Assembly (NCBI GenBank): GCA_022361155.1
Contig: JAKSBK010000006.1
Location: 1 to 33,344, forward strand
Reading direction: 5' to 3'
Origin: Pseudomonadota bacterium
GTDB taxonomy: Bacteria; Myxococcota_A; Polyangia; Polyangiales; JAKSBK01
Length of the DNA: 33,344 nt
Position numbers and translations under genes: made by a program. Each line of letters begins with the position of its first letter. The first letter of the stretch is position 1. The notes under the pieces are model-generated. The model was not told where the DNA came from and made no database searches. It saw only the letters and a list, made by a program, of their open reading frames with translations. Below are positions 18,070-26,132 of this stretch, piece by piece.

Positions 18070-18093
18070 GGATCGGCTCCCTCGAGCCGATCC
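18070..18093. promoter_or_regulatory. Perfect inverted repeat in divergent region
   Basis: Arms GGATCGGCTC (18070-18079) and GAGCCGATCC (18084-18093) flank a 4-nt CCTC loop. The stem is perfect over 10 bp. There is no U-run on either side, so an operator or an mRNA leader hairpin is more likely than an intrinsic terminator. Confidence 0.4.
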
Positions 18094-18153
18094 GGGTTCG
18101 GCCCTGTCTTCGGCCGGGAAAGAGGCAGGCAGCCGGGGACGGCGATGTGTTAG

Positions 18154-18233
18154 GGAGTGTTTTCGACATCGGACCGAGAGCCCACGATTCCGAGGGTCTC
18201 GGGATCGACGGGAGCATCTTGAAGACACTCTCC
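18154..18233. repeat. 80-bp imperfect palindrome
   Basis: Outer arms agtgttttc (18156-18164) and gaagacact (18221-18229) pair fully if one G-U pair is allowed. Inner arms ccgagagccc (18174-18183) and gggtctcgg (18194-18202) pair over nine positions with one bulged G and a 10-nt loop. The result is a two-tier stem, as in REP-like elements or structured RNAs. It occurs once in this window. Confidence 0.4.
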
Positions 18234-18397
18234 AGTACCTGGGGCTCGAAGCCAGTGCCGCGTTCTTCACGCTTTCCAACCAGGGAGCGCGCACCAGGTA
18301 GGGCTCGGCCGACCCCGAAGGCACACGTGCCTGCCGGTGGCGCCGGGTCAGGCATGCTTTCGTTGGGAGAGCAGCGGCGCCTGCACAGGGCCTTTGC

Positions 18398-21300
18398 ATG
18401 GCGAACCTGACGCGCCGACGCGAAGCCGGAGGACGGCCCGCGCCGCCGGACGCAGTACGAAGCCGGCCGGTGGTCGCGCGGCGTTCGGCCGGCTCGACCG
18501 CGGCAGGTGTTGTGCTTGCGGCGCTGGGCGCGTTCCTGTGCGCGTTGTCCGCTCCGCTCTGGTGGTTTGGCAGCGGAATACTGGTGGCGCTGGCTACCGG
18601 GTTGTGGGTGTCCACACGGCCCCGGCATGCGGAGCTGCGCGCCTGGTGGCTGGCGCCGCGCCACCTGGGTCCCCTCGAGATCGTCCCGCTCAAGACGATG
18701 CTCGAGCTCGGCTCGCTGGCGCTGCTGGTGTGCATCAGCATCCAGATGCTCGGCGAGCTCGCGGGCGGCGATCGCCCGATCTCTCACGATCATCCCGTCC
18801 ATTACTTCAAGGCCTGGCAGCTCGAGCGCCATCTCGTGCACGAAGGTCGCGTGCTCGGTTGGACGCACCGCTGGTTCGCGGGCTACCCGGTCAACTACCT
18901 GTACCCGTTTCTCGGCGACCTGTGGATCAACGCCGTCCGCTGGCTGGGGTTCGGCTCGCTGAGCCTGAGCCAGGCGTACGGGATCGGAATCTGGCTCTTT
19001 TATCTGTTCACGGGCTACGCGCTTTACCGCTACGGCTCCGAAGCGGCTGGGCGTGCCGTAGGTCTGCTCGCAGCGCTGGCGTTCATGACGGATACCTCCG
19101 CCTTTCGCGAGGGCGGCTGGACGTACGCGGTCCACTTCGGTGTTTGGCCCCAGAGCCTTTCGCTTGCTTTCGGCCTGCTGGGGCTCTCGCGTCTGCCCGC
19201 GCTGGTGAGCGGGCGCAGGTTGGCCCCCGTGGCGGGCTTCGGGCTGTGCCTTGGGCTCGCGTTGCTTGCGCACCCCGTGCAGCTCTTGCTTTTGCCTCTC
19301 GTTGTGCTGCTGGCAGGGGTCGCGGCGGCTTTTTCCCCGCATGCTCGGGTTGGCGCGGCGCTGCTGCGAGTCCTCGTTGGGACCCTGCTGGCCCTGGTCG
19401 TTTCGAGCGCCTGGCTGCTGCCTTTCCTGTCAAGCCGCCGCTTCGCCTCGTCCATGGGTCTGTGGTGGAAGAGCACCCACGAGCTTGGCTACGATTTGAT
19501 GCAGCTCGATGTCTTCGAGGGCACGCTCGGCTTGGTGCTCGCGTTCGGTGTGCTCGGAATTGTCCTCATGCTGCGCAGCCGCGACGTGCTGCTGCTGTTC
19601 ACGGCGCTGATCGCCCTGTGCGTTCCCGTCCTCTTCGGCAGCACGTTCGTGGACGAGTTTCACTTGCCGGCGCTGTCGAGCTCCTTGCTCAAGGTGCAGT
19701 TCGTACGCATGTCCACGATGGTCAAACCGTTCTGGTTCGTGGCGGCGGCCTACCTCGTCGTCGCAGTCACGCGTGGCCTGCCACGGCTGCGGCCACGATC
19801 GGCGAGCAGCGAGGCGGATCCGGGCGCCCGTGGGACCCCGGAAGGGACACAAGAGTCCGGCTTTGCGAAGCTGCCCGTGTCCAGGCGGACCTCGAGTCGG
19901 GCGCAGCCCGCGCCGCGCTACATGGCGGCGGCCTTTGTGCTAGCCGTCCTTTTGAGCCCGATCGCGCTCGCCTTCGGGCAAGCCTACTGGAGCACGCACG
20001 TCGAACGCCATCTCGAGCTCGCGAGTCAGCGACCCTACGGCCGGGAGCGTCGTGCCCTGGTGCGCTGGGCCCGCCAAGCCCTGCCATCGGATGTGTTCTA
20101 CCGCGTCGCCCTCGTCCCCGCCCACAAGCACGATCACAGCTTGATGGATCTGGCGACGCAAATCGACAAGCCCATCTTCAAGACAGGTTTCACCCCCTGT
20201 TCCAACTTCGTGTTCAAGCTCGGGGGCTACGATCGCGAAACCCTGGAAAGCGTCAATGTCCGCTACGCCATCGCGCAGCGGCGCTTGCCGGCGAGCGATT
20301 TCGAGCTGTTGCGCGAGTTCGGGCCCCTGAGGTTCTATCGCTTCAAAGGCTGGAGGCCGGAGCCCTTCCGAATCCTGCAGGGTGGTGGTCGGGTCGACGT
20401 GCTGCGCTTTGACGACGAAGAGATCGTGTTGCGCGCGCACCGGGGTGCGTTCGGCATGCTGCGCTTGAACGTTTCGTACTTCCCGCGCTGGCGCGCCTAC
20501 CACGACGCCAAGCGCATCCGCATCATGGCGAGCTCGCTCGACAACAAGGCTCGGCCAAGCGCGTTCATCACCACGGAGCTGCTGCCGGGCAGCTACCGGT
20601 TCGTGTTCGAGCGTCATTGGGTCGACCATCTGGCCGCGGCGCTCTCGGGGCTGGCTTTGCTCTTGGTCCTGGCCCTGTGGTTGGCCGACCGGCGGCCAGG
20701 CTCGTTTGCGTGGCTGAGCAGGCCGCTTGCGTGGCTCACCGAGAAGGCCGAGCGCCTTTGCGAGCCTGCCTGGGCGCGCGCGCGCTTGGCGGCAGGGCTG
20801 TGCCTGGCAGCCGCGTTGCTGTTGGTCGGGGTAGCGCTGGCGCTGTGGCAGCCGGCTATCGACCTCGCGCCTTCGGGCAAGCGCGAGCGGGTAAGGCGGG
20901 TGCGCTACGATTTCGTCGAACGCCTGGCGCACGCCGAGGCGCAGGTGCGCCACCGCAAGAGGAAGCGTCGCTGCCAGGCGCACAAGGACCAGTTCCTGTG
21001 CCCGAATCGACGCGGCACCTTCTTGCCCGGCCAGTACGTCGCTTCCGAGCCCGCCACCATCGAGGAATACACCATGGTGCGCTGCGTTCGGGCCACCCCC
21101 GACAGCGGAGGGACACTGGAAATCAGCTTCCGCGACGTTCCCCGAGGCGAGGCACTGGTGGGCTACTACGGCGTTCCACACGCGTCCGAGATCGGCCCTC
21201 GGGAATCGTTTGATTTCAGCGTCCGAGTCGACGGCAGGCGGATACACCGCGGCGCTGCCAGACCCAACACCGGCCGCCGCTGGCTAATCGAGAAGCTCCA

Positions 21301-21406
21301 ATCGAACAAGGCACGCAAGCGAGCCGACGTGACGCTGGCCATCCACGCGAAGCACGTCCGCCGGCACAGGTTCTGCTTCAACCTGCAGATGGTGGACTTG
21401 CATTAG
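18398..21406 (+). CDS. Large GT-C-like membrane protein, PTPS-related type
   Basis: A 1002-aa protein. After a basic cytoplasmic N-terminus come roughly 11-13 hydrophobic helices (from about 33 to 530, plus ones near 750 and 805). The first periplasmic loop has SHDHPVHYFKAWQL (129-142) followed by RWFAGYPVNYLYPFLGDLW (158-176), the hallmark of the '6-pyruvoyl-tetrahydropterin synthase-related' membrane domain (PF10131), which belongs to the GT-C-like integral membrane glycosyltransferases; the pterin name is historical. A periplasmic beta-rich region and a basic C-terminal domain with three Cys follow. ATG 18398 has ACAGGG about 9 nt upstream. It is monocistronic and divergent from the discoidin/propeller operon. 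It probably transfers sugars from lipid-linked donors outside the membrane; the acceptor is unknown. Confidence 0.82.
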   Translation: MANLTRRREAGGRPAPPDAVRSRPVVARRSAGSTAAGVVLAALGAFLCALSAPLWWFGSGILVALATGLWVSTRPRHAELRAWWLAPRHLGPLEIVPLKTMLELGSLALLVCISIQMLGELAGGDRPISHDHPVHYFKAWQLERHLVHEGRVLGWTHRWFAGYPVNYLYPFLGDLWINAVRWLGFGSLSLSQAYGIGIWLFYLFTGYALYRYGSEAAGRAVGLLAALAFMTDTSAFREGGWTYAVHFGVWPQSLSLAFGLLGLSRLPALVSGRRLAPVAGFGLCLGLALLAHPVQLLLLPLVVLLAGVAAAFSPHARVGAALLRVLVGTLLALVVSSAWLLPFLSSRRFASSMGLWWKSTHELGYDLMQLDVFEGTLGLVLAFGVLGIVLMLRSRDVLLLFTALIALCVPVLFGSTFVDEFHLPALSSSLLKVQFVRMSTMVKPFWFVAAAYLVVAVTRGLPRLRPRSASSEADPGARGTPEGTQESGFAKLPVSRRTSSRAQPAPRYMAAAFVLAVLLSPIALAFGQAYWSTHVERHLELASQRPYGRERRALVRWARQALPSDVFYRVALVPAHKHDHSLMDLATQIDKPIFKTGFTPCSNFVFKLGGYDRETLESVNVRYAIAQRRLPASDFELLREFGPLRFYRFKGWRPEPFRILQGGGRVDVLRFDDEEIVLRAHRGAFGMLRLNVSYFPRWRAYHDAKRIRIMASSLDNKARPSAFITTELLPGSYRFVFERHWVDHLAAALSGLALLLVLALWLADRRPGSFAWLSRPLAWLTEKAERLCEPAWARARLAAGLCLAAALLLVGVALALWQPAIDLAPSGKRERVRRVRYDFVERLAHAEAQVRHRKRKRRCQAHKDQFLCPNRRGTFLPGQYVASEPATIEEYTMVRCVRATPDSGGTLEISFRDVPRGEALVGYYGVPHASEIGPRESFDFSVRVDGRRIHRGAARPNTGRRWLIEKLQSNKARKRADVTLAIHAKHVRRHRFCFNLQMVDLH

Positions 21407-21619
21407 TCTATTTGGCAAGTTGGTAGCAACCGCATTCCAATCGAAGACAGCCGTGCCTCGGGAAGGGACGCCCGGGAAACAGCCCGTAACCGCCCCGGAG
21501 AGTTGGAGGCACCCCAAAACCCCAAGCATGCAGGCCCGGCGCCAAGTGCACCCTTCGCTTCTCGCGGCCCTTGTAGTTGTCAAGAGCCGAGACTCGTGCG
21601 TTCTTGCAGCGTCATGTTG
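21407..21619. other. Non-coding spacer
   Basis: Between the membrane protein gene and the decayed leftward gene. No open frame with family features, tRNA-like arm or strong hairpin was found. Confidence 0.5.
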
Positions 21620-22081
21620 CTAAAGCGTGACCGCCACGCCCGCCCTGGCCATGGCGTCGACGTAGCTGTAGTAGCTCAGGGTGTCCTCGTGCAGCTCGAT
21701 TTCGAGACCGGCGCTGAGCTGCCAGTGAGCGGCGGTGTCTGTGCGGGCTTACCCGACCCAGCCGTTCAGCGATTTCGAGCGTGCGCCCCCAATAGGGCAG
21801 CGAGACACCCGAGAGCAGGCGCCCGGTATCGGGATGCCTGCTGATGCACTTTCCGGAGTGAATCGCTCGGGTGGTGCGGCCCGATGCCGCTCATCGCTGC
21901 CCGGCAGCAAGGCGCGCAGCACGAGATCTTCGCCCCGACCTTGCGCAGTCATGGTGAGGTTGACGGTGTAGAGCGTTTCCGGGATCAGAAGGTCCGCGCC
22001 GTAGCCGAGTGCGACGACCTTGTAGGCGGCAATCGCAAGCGCTGGAAGCGTCAGGAGCGCAATGAGGAGCCGCGAGCGCAT
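21620..22081 (-). pseudogene. Decayed UUP1-like gene remnant
   Basis: ATG 22081 opens a frame that begins MRSRLLIALLTLPALA, then YKVVALGYGADLLIPET and YTVNLTMTAQGRGEDLVL. This is the usual start of the UUP1 family ('inactive transglutaminase fused to seven transmembrane helices', normally about 500 aa). Sense-like sequence then shifts frame twice: TGRLLSGVSLPYWGRTLEIA in a second frame (about 21780-21850) and HWQLSAGLEIELHEDTLSYY up to ARAGVAVTL in a third, ending with the stop at 21620. The first frame alone stops at 21749 after 110 aa. I read this as a gene broken by frameshifts and a large deletion; the tail may derive from another, barrel-like gene. None of the 7TM part remains. A functional short protein of 110 aa is possible but less likely. 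Confidence 0.6.
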
Positions 22082-22284
22082 GTATGCAGTTCCACCTAAT
22101 CAAGAATCCAGGACACTGGCAATTCGGTGTCCGAGCGGACAGGGGCGCGCGGGTTTTCGACTCCGTACCATCTACGTAGTCCAGGTAGCTCGGCCGTCAA
22201 GGCCCGGCTGGTGCGGGCAGGCGCAGGCCGGGGATGCCCCATTCGGGCTCCACAGTCCCTGCTGCTCATGCTATCGGCAGCCCC

Positions 22285-23985
22285 ATGCTTCTGTGTTTGC
22301 GGGTCCACAACTTCGCGATCATCGAGGAACTGGAAGTCAGTTTCGAACCCGGGTTGAACGTGCTCACGGGCGAGACCGGGGCTGGCAAATCGATTCTCGT
22401 TGATGCGCTCAAGCTCGTCTTGGGCGGGCGCGCACGGGCCGAGGTCGTGCGAGCTGGCGCAAGCTCGGCCGAGATCGAGGCTCTGTTCGACATAGCGGAC
22501 GACCCGCAGGCGCTCGAGCGCCTCGACGAGGCTGGCTGCCGAGAACCGGGGGATGAATTGGTAGTGCGAAGGGTGATTCAGCAAACGGGCCGCAGTCGCG
22601 CCTACCTGAACGATCGCCTGGTACCCGCGAGCCAGCTCGTACGGCTCACACAAGGACTGGCGGACATCTCTTCGCAGCACGAACACCACACGCTGGTCGA
22701 TTCCGGCCGCCACTTGGTGTTTCTGGACGCCTTCGGTGAACTGACAAGCCAAAGCCAAGCCATGACGGCGGCCTACCAGCGGCTGCTCGAATCGAGCAAA
22801 CGCCTGGAGCAAACACGCAGCTCGGTGCGATCGCGCATGGAGCGTGAGGACTTGCTGCGCTATCAAGTTGGCGAGATCGAGCAGGTCGAGCCGCAGCCGG
22901 GAGAGACGCAGCGGCTCAGCGAGGAACGCAACCGCTGCCAACATGCCGAGCAGCTCGGTCTGCTTGCAGCCGGCGCCGAAGAGATTCTCTACTCGGCAGA
23001 CGGTGCCGCTTGCGAACGGCTTGCATCGGCTGCGCACAAGCTCGAACAGGCGGCCAGGCTCGACGTCGGACTCGCCGAGCTGGCGGGGCAGCTCACTTCG
23101 CTGCAGACCCAGGTCGAGGAAGCGGCGCGCGATGTCGGCCACTATGCCAGGAGCATAGAGACCCAACCCGAACGGCTCGCCGAGGTGCAGGCGCGCCTCG
23201 AGCAGCTCGAGCGGCTGGAACGCAAGTATGGCGGCAGCCTCGAAGCGGTGCTCGAGCACCACGAACAAGCGGTCGAGGAGCTCGGCCAGCTCGCGCGTGC
23301 GAGCGACGATCTCGAGGACTTGAGCACCGAAGTGCAGGCCGCCGTCGCCGCTGCTGGCGACGCGGCCCGCAGGCTGTCGGCGGATCGAAAGCGCGTGGCG
23401 GCCAGGCTTGCGAAGACCGTGAGCGATGAGCTGGCTTCGCTCGGCATGGGCCACGCCAAGATCTTGGTCGAGGTGGCTCAGCCCGCAGGCAAGGAGGGAG
23501 AGCTCAACCTTCTGGGCGCAAGACTGCTTCCGACCGGCATCGACCAGGTCGAGTTTCTGATCGCCACCAACCGCGGCGAGGTGCCTCGAGCATTCGGCAC
23601 GATCGCCAGCGGAGGAGAGCTCTCACGCGCGATGCTCGCGCTCAAGCGCGCCCTGGCAGGCCTCGGCCCGGCCGGCGTGTATGTGTTCGATGAGGTGGAT
23701 GCCGGCGTGGGGGGTGCGGTAGCGGAGGTGATCGGCCGCAAAGTCAAAGAGGTGTCGGCCCACCATCAGGTCATCTGCGTGACGCACCTCGCGCAGATTG
23801 CGGCCTTCGCGGACGCGCACTTTTCGGTGGCGAAGCACGTGCGGGCAGGTCGCACGCGCAGCCACATCCGCCGCCTTGCCGAGGCGGAAAGGGAGGGGGA
23901 GCTCGCGCGCATGATCGGTGGGCTTCGTGTGACACGCAAGACGCTGGCGGCGGCCGCGGAGATGCTGCGGGCCACGGAGCAGTAG
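22285..23985 (+). CDS. recN: DNA repair protein RecN (SMC-like ATPase)
   Basis: A 566-aa protein, the normal size for RecN. It is a cohesin-like ABC ATPase that acts early in double-strand break repair together with RecA. Walker A is GETGAGKS (29-36), preceded by LRVHNFAIIEELEVSF. A long Glu/Arg/Gln-rich coiled-coil arm runs through the middle (about 150-370). The ABC signature SGGELSR is at 442-448, Walker B is VYVFDEVD (Asp469, Glu470), and the switch region is CVTHLAQIAAFAD. ATG 22285 begins at the conserved N-terminus; the frame is open 51 bp further upstream, but that part lacks family similarity. No clear Shine-Dalgarno or LexA-type box was seen upstream. It lies 106 bp before the ALDH gene. 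Confidence 0.95.
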   Translation: MLLCLRVHNFAIIEELEVSFEPGLNVLTGETGAGKSILVDALKLVLGGRARAEVVRAGASSAEIEALFDIADDPQALERLDEAGCREPGDELVVRRVIQQTGRSRAYLNDRLVPASQLVRLTQGLADISSQHEHHTLVDSGRHLVFLDAFGELTSQSQAMTAAYQRLLESSKRLEQTRSSVRSRMEREDLLRYQVGEIEQVEPQPGETQRLSEERNRCQHAEQLGLLAAGAEEILYSADGAACERLASAAHKLEQAARLDVGLAELAGQLTSLQTQVEEAARDVGHYARSIETQPERLAEVQARLEQLERLERKYGGSLEAVLEHHEQAVEELGQLARASDDLEDLSTEVQAAVAAAGDAARRLSADRKRVAARLAKTVSDELASLGMGHAKILVEVAQPAGKEGELNLLGARLLPTGIDQVEFLIATNRGEVPRAFGTIASGGELSRAMLALKRALAGLGPAGVYVFDEVDAGVGGAVAEVIGRKVKEVSAHHQVICVTHLAQIAAFADAHFSVAKHVRAGRTRSHIRRLAEAEREGELARMIGGLRVTRKTLAAAAEMLRATEQ

Positions 23986-24091
23986 GCGCGCGGGCATCGC
24001 ATCCACCCTGCGCGGCCGGCCTCGACCGGTTATGCTTGGACGGACCCTAGGGCGACACGTCTCGAGCAGGTGTCGCGATTGCGAGGTAGCC

Positions 24092-25555
24092 ATGAGTCTG
24101 GTCGACGACGTGCGAGTGCACTACCAGCAGCCGCAGGGCTTGTTCGTTGCTGGCAAGCAGGTACCGGCGGCTTCGGGAGCAACGTTGGAGATCGTCAATC
24201 CTGCGACATCGGAGCCTTTGGCGCGCGTGGCCGCCGCGCAGGCACAGGACGTGGACCTGGCGGTGGCTGCCGCCCGGGAGGCCTTCGAACGTGACGACTG
24301 GCGCGGTCTCGCACCCAGCAAGCGCGAGCAACTGTTGTGGCGCATCGCCGAATTGCTCCAAGAGCACGCCGATGAGCTCGGTGTGATCGAGAGCCTCAAC
24401 AACGGCAAGACCCTCAGCGAGGGCAGAGGTGACGCGGGCGCGGCAGCTGACTGCTTTCGCTACTACGCGGGATCGGTGCGCCGCCTGAGGGGCGAAACGA
24501 TGGATGTCGACGCGCCCAGTTTGGTCTACACCCTGCGCGAGCCCATCGGCGTGTGCGGCCAGATCGTGCCCTGGAACTATCCCCTGCTGATGGCCAGCTG
24601 GAAGGTCGCCCCTGCGCTTGCGTGCGGCTGCTGCGTGTTGCTCAAGCCGAGCGAATGGACCCCGCTGACCGCCCTGCGGCTGGCCGATCTCTGCAAGCAA
24701 GCGGGAGTGCCGGACGGCGTCGTCAACGTATTGCCGGGCGACGGGCCGGTGGCGGGTGAGGCGATCGCCCGTCACATGGGCGTCGACAAGTTGGCCTTCA
24801 CCGGCTCGGTAGCGACCGCACGCAGCTTGCTCAAGGCCAGCGCCGAATCGAACCTCAAGAAACTGAGCCTCGAGCTCGGCGGCAAGTCGCCGCTGGTGGT
24901 GTTTCCGGACGCGGATCTGGATGCGGCCGCCAAGGCCGCGTTTTGGGGCATCTTCGCGAACAAGGGTGAGGTCTGCAGCGCGAGCTCTCGCTTGCTTGCG
25001 CACCGGGATATCAAGGAGCAGCTGGTCGATAGGCTGGCCAAGATGGCAACGACGATGCGGGTTGGCGATCCCCTGGATCCGGGCACCGAGATGGGAGCCA
25101 TCGCCAATTCCAAACAATACGACAAGATCATACGCTACCTCGAGCTGGGCAAGCAGCAGGGTGCACGGGTGGCCGCCGGAGGCCAGGCCCTGGGAGGCAA
25201 GGGCCTGTTCGTGCAGCCCACCGTGTTCGACGATGTGACGCCGGATATGACCGTGGCCAGCGAGGAGATCTTCGGGCCGGTGCTGTCGGTGCTCGGCTTC
25301 CAGCACGAGGAGCAGGCGCTCGAGATCGCCAACGCGAGCATGTACGGGCTGGTGGCTGCGGTGTTCACGAAAGACGTGTCCCGCGCCCACCGCGTGGCCA
25401 GGGGCCTACAGGCCGGGGTGGTATGGATCAACCGCTGGAACGGCTTCGACTGTGCGGCCCCGTTCGGTGGCGTCAAATACAGTGGCTGGGGCCGCGAGCT
25501 CGGCGAGCACGCGATCGATCTCTACACCCAGACGAAGTGCGTCTGGGTCGCTTGA
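24092..25555 (+). CDS. NAD(P)-dependent aldehyde dehydrogenase
   Basis: A 487-aa protein of the ALDH superfamily with all catalytic residues in place: Asn162 (VPWNYP), Lys185 (LLKPSEWTPL, cofactor binding), Glu261 (LELGGKSP) and Cys295 (GEVCSASSR). It also has EEIFGPVL and the C-terminal PFGGVKYSGWGRELG. The last motif and the overall length fit betaine-aldehyde or broad-range ALDHs (ALDH2/BetB-like) that oxidise aldehydes to acids; the exact substrate cannot be read from sequence. NKGEVC replaces the common NQGQVC, a mild variation. ATG 24092 has GAGGTAG 5 nt upstream. The 3' end overlaps the convergent MYXO-CTERM-like gene by 83 bp. No choline or betaine genes are nearby, so a betB label is not justified. 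Confidence 0.93.
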   Translation: MSLVDDVRVHYQQPQGLFVAGKQVPAASGATLEIVNPATSEPLARVAAAQAQDVDLAVAAAREAFERDDWRGLAPSKREQLLWRIAELLQEHADELGVIESLNNGKTLSEGRGDAGAAADCFRYYAGSVRRLRGETMDVDAPSLVYTLREPIGVCGQIVPWNYPLLMASWKVAPALACGCCVLLKPSEWTPLTALRLADLCKQAGVPDGVVNVLPGDGPVAGEAIARHMGVDKLAFTGSVATARSLLKASAESNLKKLSLELGGKSPLVVFPDADLDAAAKAAFWGIFANKGEVCSASSRLLAHRDIKEQLVDRLAKMATTMRVGDPLDPGTEMGAIANSKQYDKIIRYLELGKQQGARVAAGGQALGGKGLFVQPTVFDDVTPDMTVASEEIFGPVLSVLGFQHEEQALEIANASMYGLVAAVFTKDVSRAHRVARGLQAGVVWINRWNGFDCAAPFGGVKYSGWGRELGEHAIDLYTQTKCVWVA

Positions 25556-26000
25556 ACAGGCCGATCATGGCAAGCGCGGCGAGCCATGCCCAGCCGCGCC
25601 AGGACCCAGCTCCGGCGCCCGAACCGGGTGCCGAGCACAGGCAAGCCCGCTCCTCGGCGTGGCCCACTGGGGGTGCGCCTCCCGCACCGAGGTAGTCCAT
25701 GGCAGCGCCGCCAGAACGCTTCCGCAGCGAGCTCTGGCGGCGCGCCACATCGGCTTCGACGGGGGACGGCACAGCGGTTTGGGCGGATGGCACAGCGGCT
25801 TGGGCAGGCGGCACAGCGGCTTGGGCAGGCGGCACAGCGGCTTGGGCAGGCGGCACAGCGGTTTGGGCATGCGCCGCGGGCACGGGTGCGACGACCAGCG
25901 CGCCGAGCAGCAGTCCGCACGTCCCCAGCTCTGCAGGTCTTCCGCTCCGAGCGCCAGAGAACCCGGCCGCAGCCGCTTTTTTGTGGCTGATGTGGGACAA
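25473..26000 (-). CDS. Secreted heptad-repeat protein, MYXO-CTERM-like tail
   Basis: About 175 aa if begun at TTG 26000. A basic HKK precedes a hydrophobic stretch (about 27-42) and an AHA|Q cleavage site. Next come near-identical AQAAVPP heptads (about 46-80), a Ser/Arg-rich segment, then a C-terminal block ACLCSAPGSG (119-128), WAWLAALAMIGLF and KRPRR (150-154). Cys-x-Cys, a Gly/Ser spacer, a helix and an Arg cluster is the arrangement of the MYXO-CTERM sorting signal, which anchors proteins to the myxobacterial surface. Canonical tails end at the Arg cluster; here 21 more residues follow, overlapping the ALDH gene. The start is uncertain: GTG 26024 and a codon at 26144 are alternatives and none has a good Shine-Dalgarno. 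The signal peptide, repeats and tail in one frame argue that it is real. Confidence 0.65.
   Translation of the reverse strand: MSHISHKKAAAAGFSGARSGRPAELGTCGLLLGALVVAPVPAAHAQTAVPPAQAAVPPAQAAVPPAQAAVPSAQTAVPSPVEADVARRQSSLRKRSGGAAMDYLGAGGAPPVGHAEERACLCSAPGSGAGAGSWRGWAWLAALAMIGLFKRPRRTSSGCRDRSRARRARGPSHCI
25771..25875. repeat. Five 21-bp tandem repeats
   Basis: Five head-to-tail 21-bp units, consensus acagcggcttgggcaggcggc, start at 25771, 25792, 25813, 25834 and 25855. The middle three are identical; the outer two differ at a few bases. On the minus strand they encode the AQAAVPP heptads of the secreted protein, and being a multiple of three they can change copy number without a frameshift. There are no spacers, so this is not CRISPR. 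Confidence 0.93.
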
Positions 26001-26132
26001 TGGTATACATGTCGATGAGGGCACTCCGTAGTTCGAATCAAGGCGGCAGCCGGCGCGCGGTCGCCCCAACTGGCAGCCACCGCTCACGGTGGCAAGCGGC
26101 CGCGGTGTGCGCCCGGAAAGGGATCTGCGATC

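Larger units (their letters stand above)
17823..18397. other. 575-bp divergent intergenic region
   Basis: This separates the leftward four-gene operon from the rightward 1002-aa membrane protein gene, so promoters for both should lie here. It holds a perfect 10-bp hairpin (18070-18093) and a longer imperfect palindrome (18154-18233). No convincing sigma-70 boxes, small gene or tRNA was found. Part of the left edge would become coding if the lipoprotein starts at 17981 or 18062. Confidence 0.6.

Noticed and set aside
18147-18410. 87-codon plus-strand frame upstream of the membrane protein
   Set aside because: No ribosome site, overlaps the next start in another frame, and consists largely of the palindromic element and Arg/Pro-rich sequence.
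18337-20412. A 691-codon plus-strand frame
   Set aside because: Out of frame with the 1002-aa membrane protein, very rich in Arg and Ala, with no hydrophobic segments or motifs.
19940-21247. A 435-codon minus-strand frame
   Set aside because: Antisense of the PTPS-related membrane protein gene, with no signal or domain pattern.
22096-23454. A 452-codon minus-strand frame opposite recN
   Set aside because: RecN motifs on the plus strand are complete; the antisense product resembles nothing.
25771-25875. Tandem repeats as a CRISPR array
   Set aside because: Units abut without spacers and are in a coding frame.
26028-26045. TTCGAAT resembling a tRNA T-loop
   Set aside because: The flanking bases do not form a T-stem and no acceptor or anticodon arm is present.
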